Source: CADEED01 sp036274075 (lineage in GTDB: Bacteria > Pseudomonadota > Gammaproteobacteria > Steroidobacterales > Steroidobacteraceae). From it: a DNA stretch of 13,363 nt. Positions 1 through 6,522 of the stretch are shown in pieces; within the stretch, counting starts at the first letter, position 1; each line of letters starts with the position of its first letter. Where the stretch lies: the NCBI GenBank assembly GCA_036274075.1, contig DASUGK010000108.1:1-13363 (forward strand), written 5' to 3'. The position numbers and the translations under genes were made by a program. The notes beneath the pieces are model-generated. The model searched no databases, was not told the origin of the DNA, and saw only the letters and a list, made by a program, of their open reading frames with translations.

Positions 1-1173
1 AAGCGCATGTTGCGTCCCAAGCGCAACGAGTGGCAGATGACCTTCGTCGGCAGCGCGCAGGCCGCGCTCGAATCGCTTCGAGCCGAGCCCTGCGAAGTCG
101 TCGTCACGGACATGCGCATGCCGGGCATGAGCGGCGCGGAATTGCTCGAGGTCGTGCAACGCGAATACCCGGACACCATCCGCCTGATCCTCTCCGGGCA
201 GGCCGAGACCGAGTCGGTCATGAAGGCCCTCGGCGTCTCGCACCAGTTCCTTTCCAAGCCCTGCGACGCGGACATCCTGCAGGGCACGATCGCGCGCGCC
301 TTCACGCTGCGCGACCTCGCGGGCAACGCGGCCATCAAGACCCTGGTGGCGCGCATCAACAAACTACCGACGCTGCCGGCCACCTACCAACGGCTGGTGG
401 CGTGCCTCAAGAGTCCCGACGCGGACATGGACGACGTCGCGAAGATCATCGCCATGGACCCGGCGATGTCGGCGCGCCTGCTCAAGGTGGTCAACTCGGC
501 CTACTTCGGCCTCGCCAAGCCCGTGGTCGACGTGGCGCGCGCCGGCACCCTGCTCGGCCTCGACCGCATCATGTCGCTGGTGCTCGGGCAGGGGATCTTC
601 TCCGGCGGCGATGCGCCGCAGGTGCGTGGATTCAGCCTCGAGGCGCTTTGGTCCCACAGCATCGCGACCGCCACCGCCGCGCATCGCATCGCCATCGACG
701 AAGGGCTCGACAAGGAGCTCGTCTCCGCGGCATTTCTCGCCGGCATGCTGCACGACATCGGCAAGCTGGTGCTCGCCATGGGCGTGCCCGATCAATACGC
801 CCGCGTGCTGGAGCTCGCGCGCGGCCGGCCGGGCAGCGAACGCGAGCTCGAAGCGCTCGAGCTGCAGGCCACGCACACCGACGTCGGCGCCTACCTCGTC
901 GGGCTCTGGGGCCTGCCCAACAATATCGCCGAGGCCATTGCCTTCCACGAGGACCCGGCGCAGTCGGCGGGTCCGTTCGGCCTGCCGGGGATCGTGCACG
1001 TGGCCGATCGCATCGCGCATCACCCCGACATCAGCGATCCGCGCAGCCCGGAGCTGCACCTCAACTATTCGTACCTCGAGAGGCACGACCGGGGCGCGTG
1101 CTGGAACCAATGGCGCGAGCTGTGCGCCGGCGCGCTCGCCGAGGCGCAGACGGCTCAGGGAAGGCCATCATGA
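1..1173 (+). CDS. REC-HDOD response regulator, 5' partial
   Basis: The reading frame is open from base 1 and the protein enters in the middle of a receiver (REC) domain, so the true start lies upstream; the ATG at 7 is internal. The phospho-acceptor Asp of VVVTDMRMPG is codon 109-111. The Ser of LILSGQAE and the Lys of FLSKPC complete the usual REC signature. An HDOD domain follows from about base 340 to 1000: INKLPTLPATYQ, then DPAMSARLLKVVNSAYFG, then LHDIGKLVLA, then WGLPNNIAEAIAFHED. HDOD is an HD-related fold without known hydrolase activity that acts in signalling as a protein-interaction module. The gene overlaps the next regulator by 4 bases (ATGA), so translation is probably coupled. 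The function is inferred from domains only; the target process is unknown. Confidence 0.93.
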   Translation, partial: KRMLRPKRNEWQMTFVGSAQAALESLRAEPCEVVVTDMRMPGMSGAELLEVVQREYPDTIRLILSGQAETESVMKALGVSHQFLSKPCDADILQGTIARAFTLRDLAGNAAIKTLVARINKLPTLPATYQRLVACLKSPDADMDDVAKIIAMDPAMSARLLKVVNSAYFGLAKPVVDVARAGTLLGLDRIMSLVLGQGIFSGGDAPQVRGFSLEALWSHSIATATAAHRIAIDEGLDKELVSAAFLAGMLHDIGKLVLAMGVPDQYARVLELARGRPGSERELEALELQATHTDVGAYLVGLWGLPNNIAEAIAFHEDPAQSAGPFGLPGIVHVADRIAHHPDISDPRSPELHLNYSYLERHDRGACWNQWRELCAGALAEAQTAQGRPS

Positions 1174-2321
1174 GAGACCGGGTTTTATTCGTCGACGACG
1201 AGCCGAACGTGCTGGACGGCATCCGTCGCCAGTTGCGCAACCGCGTCGACCTCGAGACCGCAACCAGCGCTTCGGCGGGCCTCGACATCATCCGGCAGCA
1301 GGGTCCGTTCGCCGTGGTGGTCTCCGACATGCGCATGCCGGAGATGGACGGCGCGCGTTTCCTCGCCAAGGTGAACGAGATTTCGCCGCAGACCGTGCGC
1401 ATGGTGCTCTCGGGCCACGCCGACCTCGAGTCGACGATCGCCGCCGTCAACGAAGGCCGCGTGTTCCGCTTCCTGTTGAAGCCCTGCAATTCGGAAACCT
1501 TGTTCGGCGTCATCAAGAACGGCATCGAGCAGTACCGCCTCGTGCACGCGGAGAAACACCTGCTCGAGAACACGCTGAACGCCACGGTGAAGGTGCTGTT
1601 CAACGTGCTGGGAATCATCAACCCGGTGGCGCAGCGGCGCGCGGCGCAGATCCAGCGCTTCGCGGACGCAGCCGCCGAGGCGCTCAAGCTTCAGCCCGGA
1701 CTGTGGCAGTACCACCTCGCGGCGATGGTGTCGCAGCTCGGCTGCATCACGCTGCCGCAGGAAATGCTGGCGCGTGCGCTCGGCGGCCAGGCGCTGAACG
1801 ACGAGGAACGGCGCCTGTACGAGTCGCACCCGGAAGTGGCCGGCAAGCTGCTGGGCACCATTCCGCGCCTCGAGGCCGTGGCCGCCATGGTCGCCGGCCA
1901 GATGCAGGTGCCCTCGCGCGAGCTCGCCAACGGCAATGCCGCCACGTGGGAGCCGGAGAAGATCGGCGCCGCCATTCTCTGGGCCGCCGTGCAATTCGAT
2001 CGCCACGTCTCGCAGGGCCGCATACCCGAGCAGGCGGCGCAGCTGGTGGACCAGGCGGCGCCCGGTCTCCCACCCGCCATGACGCAGGCCATGGTCAAGG
2101 CGCTGGCCGATGACAGCGGGCTCGTGATGACCCGCTCGGTCACGGTGCGCGACCTGGAGGTCGGCATGACCATCGAGGCCGACGTCATGAGCCAGCGCGG
2201 CGCGCGCCTGGTGCCGCGCGGTACCGAGGTCACGTCGACCGTGCTCGAACGGCTGCGCGCCGTCGCGGGCGGCATCGGCCTGGTCGAACCCATTCGTGTT
2301 TCAGTCAAGGTGCTGGATTAG
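1170..2321 (+). CDS. Response regulator with degenerate HD-GYP-type output domain
   Basis: This is a 383-residue protein. The ATG at 1170 is chosen because AGGGAAGG precedes it at good spacing and because it gives a complete REC domain beginning RVLFVDDEPN. REC residues D9, D10, phospho-Asp D53 (VVSDMRMPEMDG), S81 and K104 are present. Residues about 145-250 align by eye with the HD-GYP fold: YESHPEVAGKLLGTIPRL corresponds to the family's conserved HP..G motif (H220, P221). However, the metal-binding HD of LHDIGK is replaced by SQLG (residues 188-191), and the HHE..DG.GYP block is replaced by AGQMQVPSR. It is therefore unlikely to hydrolyse cyclic-di-GMP. Residues about 320-380 (DLEVGMTIEADV, then GARLVPRGTEVT) form a small C-terminal domain seen in other HD-GYP/HDOD regulators. 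It is the middle gene of a three-regulator operon. Confidence 0.9.
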   Translation: MRDRVLFVDDEPNVLDGIRRQLRNRVDLETATSASAGLDIIRQQGPFAVVVSDMRMPEMDGARFLAKVNEISPQTVRMVLSGHADLESTIAAVNEGRVFRFLLKPCNSETLFGVIKNGIEQYRLVHAEKHLLENTLNATVKVLFNVLGIINPVAQRRAAQIQRFADAAAEALKLQPGLWQYHLAAMVSQLGCITLPQEMLARALGGQALNDEERRLYESHPEVAGKLLGTIPRLEAVAAMVAGQMQVPSRELANGNAATWEPEKIGAAILWAAVQFDRHVSQGRIPEQAAQLVDQAAPGLPPAMTQAMVKALADDSGLVMTRSVTVRDLEVGMTIEADVMSQRGARLVPRGTEVTSTVLERLRAVAGGIGLVEPIRVSVKVLD

Positions 2322-2337
2322 TCCCAAGGTGTCCGTC

Positions 2338-2919
2338 ATGGAAAAGAGCAAACTACTACTGGTCGACGACGAGCCGAACCTGACTTCGGCGCTGGTGCGC
2401 AGCCTGGATCGCACGCAGTTCAAGATCTTCACGGCCGATTCGGCGCAGCAGGGACTCATGATCCTGGCCGGCAACGACATCGACGTGGTCGTCTCCGACG
2501 AACGCATGCCCGGCATGACCGGCAGCCAGTTCCTGTCCGAGGTGCGCAAGCAGTGGCCCAACACGATTCGCATGATCCTCTCTGGCCAGGCGGATCTCGA
2601 GGCCGCGGTGCGCGCCATCAACGAGGGCGAGGTGTACCGCTTCCTGCTCAAGCCCTGCCATCCTAAGGAACTGCAGATGACCATCCTGCAGGGGCTGCAG
2701 CACAAGAAGCTGGTGGAGCAGAGCCGTCGGCTGCTGCACGAACATCAGAAGACCGTGAACCTGCTCGAGACGCTCGAGAAGGACAACCCGGGCATCACCA
2801 AGATCGACATGGACGAGGACGGCGTCATCGACATGGAGTCCTACGATGCCGGCAACAGCGGCGACGTGCAGTCGCTGCTCGACGACCTCGAGCGCGAACT
2901 CAAAGTCAGCCGCCGCTAG
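2338..2919 (+). CDS. Single-domain REC response regulator with acidic tail
   Basis: This is a 193-residue protein. The ATG at 2338 is preferred over an upstream in-frame start at 2296 because AAGG lies 8 bases before it and MEKSKLLLVDDEPN is a normal REC start; the earlier start would overlap the previous gene. D10, D11, phospho-Asp D54 (VVSDERMPGMTG), S82 and K105 are all present, so phosphorylation is expected. The REC domain ends near residue 125. The tail has a likely helix (120-150), then IDMDEDGVIDMES (156-168), which resembles an EF-hand calcium loop, then a charged stretch LLDDLERELKVSRR. There is no DNA-binding or enzymatic output domain. It lies 16 bases after the previous regulator and probably belongs to the same transcript. 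Its role may be as a phosphate relay or adaptor, which is inference. Confidence 0.92.
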   Translation: MEKSKLLLVDDEPNLTSALVRSLDRTQFKIFTADSAQQGLMILAGNDIDVVVSDERMPGMTGSQFLSEVRKQWPNTIRMILSGQADLEAAVRAINEGEVYRFLLKPCHPKELQMTILQGLQHKKLVEQSRRLLHEHQKTVNLLETLEKDNPGITKIDMDEDGVIDMESYDAGNSGDVQSLLDDLERELKVSRR

Positions 2920-2921
2920 AA

Positions 2922-3052
2922 GCGAGGTGGTGTCAGAGAGGGATTGTCGGGATTACTGCGAGATGGTGTCAGAGACGGATTGTCGGGATTACTGCCGCGG
3001 AGCTGCGGTCGAGAGGTCGGCAGTAATCCCGACAATCCCTCTCTGACACCAC
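2922..3052 (+). repeat. REP/MITE-like element: two tandem copies and one inverted copy
   Basis: A 38-base unit (2922-2959) is repeated at 2958-2995 with a 36-base period and only two differences (G2927/A2963 and G2940/C2976). The same sequence returns inverted: 2927-2959 is exactly complementary to 3020-3052 (33 bases). The core reads GGTGTCAGAGAGGGATTGTC. The middle (2995-3008) can form a small CCGC/GCGG hairpin. The element fills the gap between two convergent genes, so a transcript from either side would fold into a long hairpin and could end there. There is no T-tract like that of a classical terminator. The layout resembles REP or BIME elements that depend on a RAYT transposase; no such gene is in the window, so the class is inferred. 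Confidence 0.85.
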
Positions 3053-3061
3053 TTTTCGGGG

Positions 3062-4036
3062 TTAGTAGCGGATGAGGGCGGAGCCCCAGGTGAAGCCGCC
3101 GCCGAAGGCTTCGAGCAGGATGGTGTCGCCGCGTTTGACGCGGCCGTCGCGCACGCCCACGTCCAGCGCCAGCGGCACGGAGGCCGTCGACGTGTTGCCG
3201 TGATCCTGGACGGTGACGATCACGCGATCCATGGGCAGCTCCAGCCGCTTGGCCATGGCCTGGATGATGCGGATGTTCGCCTGGTGCGGGACCAGCCACT
3301 GGATCGCGGACTTTTCCAGTCCATTGGCCGCCAGCGCCTCGTCGACCGCCGCGCCCAGCTTGGTCACTGCCACCTTGAAGACTTCGCTGCCGGCCATCTT
3401 GATGCTGATGTCCACGCGCGCGCGCACCGGGTCGTAGGTGAAGCCCTTCGACACGCCGCATTCCACGTGCAGCAGGTCCTTGTACGCGCCGTCGGAGTGC
3501 AGGTGCGTGCTGAGGATGCCGGCATCGGCGGAAGGCTTGAGCACCACGGCGCCGGCGCCATCGCCGAACAACACGGCCGTGTTGCGATCGGACCAGTCCG
3601 TGATGCGCGATAGCGTCTCGGCGCCCACCACCAGCGCGCACTTGGCCTCGCCGCTCTTCACGAACTTGTCGGCGATGGACAGCGCGTAGATGAACCCGCT
3701 GCAGGCCGTCTCCACCGAGAAGGCCGGGCAGCCGCGCGCACCCAGCCGGGCCTGCAGCAACGTGCCGCAATTGGGGAACACGAGGTCGGGCGTGGTGGTG
3801 CCGAACACGATGAAGTCGATTTCCGCCGGCGTGACGCCGGCCGCCTCGATGGCACGGCGCGCCGCGACTTCGGCGATGTCGACCGTGGTCTGACCGTCGG
3901 CGGCGATGTGGCGCCGCTCGATCCCGGTGCGAGTCCGGATCCACTCGTCGGTGGTATCCATCGTCTTCTCGAGGTCGAAGTTCGTGACGATCTTTTCCGG
4001 CAGGTAGGAGCCAGTGCCGGCGATGCGTGAGTACAT
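3062..4036 (-). CDS. fabH: 3-oxoacyl-ACP synthase III (KASIII)
   Basis: FabH condenses acetyl-CoA with malonyl-ACP to start each round of type II fatty-acid synthesis in the cytoplasm. The 324-residue length is normal. The Cys-His-Asn catalytic triad is visible: C112 in VETACSGFIY, H251 in WLVPHQANIRI and N281 in DHGNTSTAS. The N-terminal GTGSYLPEKIVTN and C-terminal EAFGGGFTWGSALIRY are also typical. The ATG at 4036 lies 18 bases after the plsX stop, with an AAAGGG-like ribosome site in between, so it is the last gene of a yceD-rpmF-plsX-fabH operon. In most relatives fabD, fabG and acpP follow directly; here a repeat element and a convergent operon follow. Confidence 0.97.
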   Translation of the reverse strand: MYSRIAGTGSYLPEKIVTNFDLEKTMDTTDEWIRTRTGIERRHIAADGQTTVDIAEVAARRAIEAAGVTPAEIDFIVFGTTTPDLVFPNCGTLLQARLGARGCPAFSVETACSGFIYALSIADKFVKSGEAKCALVVGAETLSRITDWSDRNTAVLFGDGAGAVVLKPSADAGILSTHLHSDGAYKDLLHVECGVSKGFTYDPVRARVDISIKMAGSEVFKVAVTKLGAAVDEALAANGLEKSAIQWLVPHQANIRIIQAMAKRLELPMDRVIVTVQDHGNTSTASVPLALDVGVRDGRVKRGDTILLEAFGGGFTWGSALIRY

Positions 4037-4054
4037 GTCAGCCCTTTTTATCTT

Positions 4055-5068
4055 TCAATTCGCCGGCGACGCGCTGGCCAGCGCATTTGCAATGGCTGCC
4101 GGCAATCCACGCCGCATCGCAGTTGCAGCGGTCGCGATCGCCTGGGCGAATGCGACGCGATCTGCGCTGCCGTGGCTTTTTACCACGACTGCAGTGAGTC
4201 CGACCATGCAGGCGCCGTTGTAGCGGCGCGGGTCGAGTCCCTCGCCCACCCGCCGCAGCACGGGTTTCGCCAGCAGCCCGGAGAGTTTGCTCAGGCCGTC
4301 GCGCGAGAACTCGGTGCGCATCTGTTCGACGATGAGCTTGGCGAGGCCCTCCATGGTCTTGAGCGCCACGTTGCCGGTGAAGCCGTCCGTGACGACGACA
4401 TCGATGCTGCCGTCGAAGATATTGTTGCCCTCGACGAATCCCAGGTAGTTCACGCCGCTGGCGCGGATCAGTTCGTGCGCTTCCTGCACCAGCTCGTGTC
4501 CCTTGGTTTCCTCTTCGCCGATGTTGAGCAGGCCGACGCGCGGATTCGCGATGCCGTAGACGTCGCGCGCCACGATGGATCCCATGGTGGCGAACTGCGC
4601 AAGCTGCTGCGCGGTGGCCTTGGAATTGGCGCCGAGGTCCAGCATGTGCGTGTGCGCGCCATTGCGCGCCGGCACCACCGACATGATGGGAGCGCGTTCC
4701 ACCGGGCCGACGGTCTTCAGCACGAAGTGCGACATCGCCGTCAGCGCGCCGGTGTTGCCGGCGCTCACCATGGCCTGCGCGCGGCCTTCCTTCACCAGGT
4801 CGATGGCCAGGCGCATGGAGGAATCCTTGCGGCGGCGGATGGCCTCGCGCGGATGCTCGGACATGCCGACCACGGTCGGCGCCGGGTGGATGTCGAGACG
4901 CGCGCGCACGTCCGCGCCGGCGCCGGAAAGCGCCGGTTCGATGATCTCGGGTTTACCGACGAGGATGAGCTCGAGCCGGGGGTCGGCGACGAGGGCGCGC
5001 AACGCGCCGGGTACGCATTCCGGCGCACCGCTGTCACCACTCATTACGTCGACGGCGATGGACGCCAT
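4055..5068 (-). CDS. plsX: Phosphate acyltransferase PlsX
   Basis: PlsX converts acyl-ACP and inorganic phosphate to acyl-phosphate, the acyl donor used by PlsY in the first step of phospholipid synthesis. It is a peripheral membrane enzyme. The 337-residue protein has the family landmarks in order: IAVDVMSGDSGAPECV (a variant of the usual DAMGGDxGP), RRRKDSSMRLAIDLVK, VSAGNTGALTAMS, LDLGANS, LLNIGEEETKG, FVEGNNIFDG and VVTDGFTGNVALKTMEG. The ATG at 5068 is the only start near the conserved N-terminus; I see no convincing Shine-Dalgarno sequence, and a hairpin (5079-5100) lies just before it. It is flanked by rpmF and fabH in the standard order, so translation may depend on the operon. Confidence 0.96.
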   Translation of the reverse strand: MASIAVDVMSGDSGAPECVPGALRALVADPRLELILVGKPEIIEPALSGAGADVRARLDIHPAPTVVGMSEHPREAIRRRKDSSMRLAIDLVKEGRAQAMVSAGNTGALTAMSHFVLKTVGPVERAPIMSVVPARNGAHTHMLDLGANSKATAQQLAQFATMGSIVARDVYGIANPRVGLLNIGEEETKGHELVQEAHELIRASGVNYLGFVEGNNIFDGSIDVVVTDGFTGNVALKTMEGLAKLIVEQMRTEFSRDGLSKLSGLLAKPVLRRVGEGLDPRRYNGACMVGLTAVVVKSHGSADRVAFAQAIATAATAMRRGLPAAIANALASASPAN

Positions 5069-5078
5069 GCGAAGAACG

Positions 5079-5100
5079 GGCGGGGATCGAAGTCCCCGCC
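5079..5100 (-). other. Hairpin in the rpmF-plsX gap
   Basis: A perfect 8-base stem (GGCGGGGA at 5079-5086 with TCCCCGCC at 5093-5100) and a 6-base loop occupy most of the 39-base gap between rpmF and plsX. On the coding strand no run of T follows, so it is not a textbook terminator. It could be a partial terminator, an RNA-stability element or an mRNA-processing site that lets the ribosomal protein be made in excess over PlsX. That use is inference; the inverted repeat itself is certain. Confidence 0.6.
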
Positions 5101-5107
5101 GCGAGGA

Positions 5108-5302
5108 TTATTCTTCGGTCTCGACTTCGGCCGGTTTTTCGATGACGCGTTTGCCGCGATAGAAACCGTCCGGGGTAATGCGATGACGCAGGTGCGTTTC
5201 ACCGGACTGCGGATCGATCGACAGCGCAGGCTTGCTCAACGAATCGTGCGAGCGGTGCATTCCGCGCTTCGACGGCGTTTTACGACTTTTCTGAACGGGC
5301 AT
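5108..5302 (-). CDS. rpmF: 50S ribosomal protein L32
   Basis: L32 is a small protein of the large ribosomal subunit. The 64-residue product has the family pattern: MPVQKSRKTPSKRGMHRSHD at the N-terminus, then SGETHLRHRITPDGFYRGKRVI. It is slightly longer than E. coli L32 because of an acidic end (EKPAEVETEE). It has no zinc-binding cysteines, so it is the Cys-free form. The ATG at 5302 is preceded by a strong ribosome site (GGAGAGGA), the best in this operon, which suits a highly expressed protein. It lies 25 bases after yceD and 39 before plsX. The pairing with yceD is one of the most conserved in bacteria. Confidence 0.97.
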   Translation of the reverse strand: MPVQKSRKTPSKRGMHRSHDSLSKPALSIDPQSGETHLRHRITPDGFYRGKRVIEKPAEVETEE

Positions 5303-5327
5303 GGAACCAATCCTCTCCGGGCGATCA

Positions 5328-5858
5328 CTACTTGCGTTTCAACAGTTCGCCCAACTGTGCAAACGGTTTCTGTACCTGTGAGTCGTCCGGTTCATCCGGC
5401 CCGACCTCGTGCCCGGGCAGTTGCATCCTGCGTTCCGCGCACTCACTACCATCCTCATGCCGCGGCACGTTTGGCAACGCGAGCATGATCTCTTCGTCGA
5501 CGAGGTCGCGGACGCTCACGCTGTCGCCCTCGACCAGAAAAACTTCCAGGCCCTCGGGCACCCGGTCCGCAGCGTCATAGTCGCTCACCAGCGCGATGCG
5601 CGACTTCACCTTCACCACCCATCGCATCGGCTGCATGCAGCGCTGGCAGACCACTTCCGGCCGCGCGCTGACATCCAGGTCGGCCACCGCCTGGCCCAGC
5701 TGCCGTGAGAATCGAATGTGTCCCTGGGCGTCACCGTCCTTGCCCGTCAGCTCGTGCGAAACCCGAGGCAGTTCGGCGAGCGGGATGGAAAAATCCAGCG
5801 CCGTTTCGGTGCCTACCAGGGTGTCGACGGGAGCGCGGCGGGACCAGCCCAGTGACAT
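5328..5858 (-). CDS. yceD: DUF177 / YceD family protein (23S rRNA accumulation)
   Basis: The DUF177 family is linked to 23S rRNA accumulation and usually lies directly before rpmF, as here. The 176-residue product carries the conserved CxxC (VVCQRCMQPM, C71 and C74), then VRDLVDEEIMLALPNVPRHE with a later Cys (ECAERR), and ends in PFAQLGELLKRK as the family does. The ATG at 5858 gives a length and CxxC position matching E. coli YceD (173 residues). A longer frame from a TTG at 5891 would begin inside the -35 box of the predicted promoter, so I reject that start. There is no Shine-Dalgarno sequence before 5858, and the promoter predicts a transcript start only a few bases upstream, so the mRNA may be leaderless. 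Confidence 0.92.
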   Translation of the reverse strand: MSLGWSRRAPVDTLVGTETALDFSIPLAELPRVSHELTGKDGDAQGHIRFSRQLGQAVADLDVSARPEVVCQRCMQPMRWVVKVKSRIALVSDYDAADRVPEGLEVFLVEGDSVSVRDLVDEEIMLALPNVPRHEDGSECAERRMQLPGHEVGPDEPDDSQVQKPFAQLGELLKRK

Positions 5859-5867
5859 GGGGCGCGT

Positions 5868-5896
5868 ATGATAGGTGCGACCCTCCCCCAAGTCAA
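5868..5896 (-). promoter_or_regulatory. Sigma-70 type promoter of yceD-rpmF-plsX-fabH
   Basis: Read on the - strand, TTGACT (5896-5891) and TATCAT (5873-5868) are separated by exactly 17 bases; each box matches the consensus at 5 of 6 positions. The predicted transcript start is near 5861, only about 3 bases before the yceD ATG at 5858. It is the best promoter candidate in the window and is well placed to drive the whole operon. The divergent maf gene starts at 5926, so its own control signals must share this 67-base gap; I see no clear promoter for maf. Confidence 0.75.
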
Positions 5897-5925
5897 AACA
5901 ACATTAACTCTAAGCCTTTGTTTTT

Positions 5926-6522
5926 ATGAGCTCCAAGGCCGTGCTACGCCCCCTGATCCTGGCTTCCACCTCCCGCTACCGTGCCGCCCTTCTCGATCGA
6001 TTCGGCCTGCCCTACGAAGTCCGGAATCCCACCGTCGACGAAAGCGAGATCCCCGGGGAGCGACCCAAGGCGCGGGCCGCCCGCCTGGCCGCCGCCAAGG
6101 CCAGCGCCATCGCCCGGCAGGCGCCGGAGGCCGTGGTCATCGGGGGTGACCAGGTGGCGGCCGCCCATGGCGCCATACTCAACAAGCCGGGCAGCGCGGG
6201 TAACTGCCGCGAGCAGCTCAAGCTGCTGTCGCAATCGAGCGCGGATTTCCACACGGCGGTGTCGGTGCAGTGCGTGGCCGCCGGCACCCACCTTGCGCAC
6301 GTGGACACCACCACGGTGCGGCTGCGCGCACTGAGTGACGCGGAAATCGATCGTTACATCGAGCGCGAGAAACCCTTCGACTGCGCCGGTGGCTTCAAGG
6401 CGGAGTCCCTCGGCATCGCGCTGTTCGAGCGCATGGATTCCGAGGACCCGACAGCGATCATCGGCCTGCCGCTCATCTGGCTCGCCGGCGCGCTGCGCAA
6501 GACCGGGTACACGCTGCCCTAG
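5926..6522 (+). CDS. yceF: Maf family nucleotide pyrophosphatase, YceF type (7-methyl-GTP)
   Basis: Maf proteins hydrolyse non-canonical or modified nucleoside triphosphates to monophosphates; the YceF subgroup prefers 7-methyl-GTP, a possible RNA breakdown product. The 198-residue product shows LILASTSRYRAALL, then PTVDESEIPGERP, then VIGGDQVAA (catalytic Asp region), NKPG, DCAGGFKAESLGIALFERM and DPTAIIGLPL. The DCAGxFKxE and LFERM segments fit YceF better than the dTTP/UTP-type paralogue. The context agrees, since yceF lies between yceD and rluC in E. coli with the same orientation. The ATG at 5926 follows a T-rich stretch without a ribosome site. Its stop shares CTAG with the convergent rluC stop. 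Substrate preference is inferred from similarity recalled from the family. Confidence 0.93.
   Translation: MSSKAVLRPLILASTSRYRAALLDRFGLPYEVRNPTVDESEIPGERPKARAARLAAAKASAIARQAPEAVVIGGDQVAAAHGAILNKPGSAGNCREQLKLLSQSSADFHTAVSVQCVAAGTHLAHVDTTTVRLRALSDAEIDRYIEREKPFDCAGGFKAESLGIALFERMDSEDPTAIIGLPLIWLAGALRKTGYTLP

Noticed and set aside
30..1169. Extension of the second regulator upstream to base 30
   Set aside because: The extra residues are a frame-shifted reading of the REC-HDOD gene (Arg/Ala/His-rich). The ATG at 1170 has a ribosome site and begins a normal receiver domain.
2922..2995. A CRISPR array
   Set aside because: There are only two direct copies that touch each other, with no spacers and no cas genes; the inverted third copy does not fit.
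2846..3046. A 66-codon + strand frame through the repeat element
   Set aside because: The peptide only translates the repeat units (a repeated RDCRDYC motif) and overlaps the end of the third regulator gene; it has no ribosome site.
4172..5488. A 438-codon + strand open frame across plsX, rpmF and yceD
   Set aside because: It is antisense to three conserved genes, has a composition typical of a shadow frame and shows no domain.
5859..5891. An 11-residue N-terminal extension of YceD from TTG
   Set aside because: It starts inside the predicted -35 box, and the shorter product already matches the family length and CxxC position.
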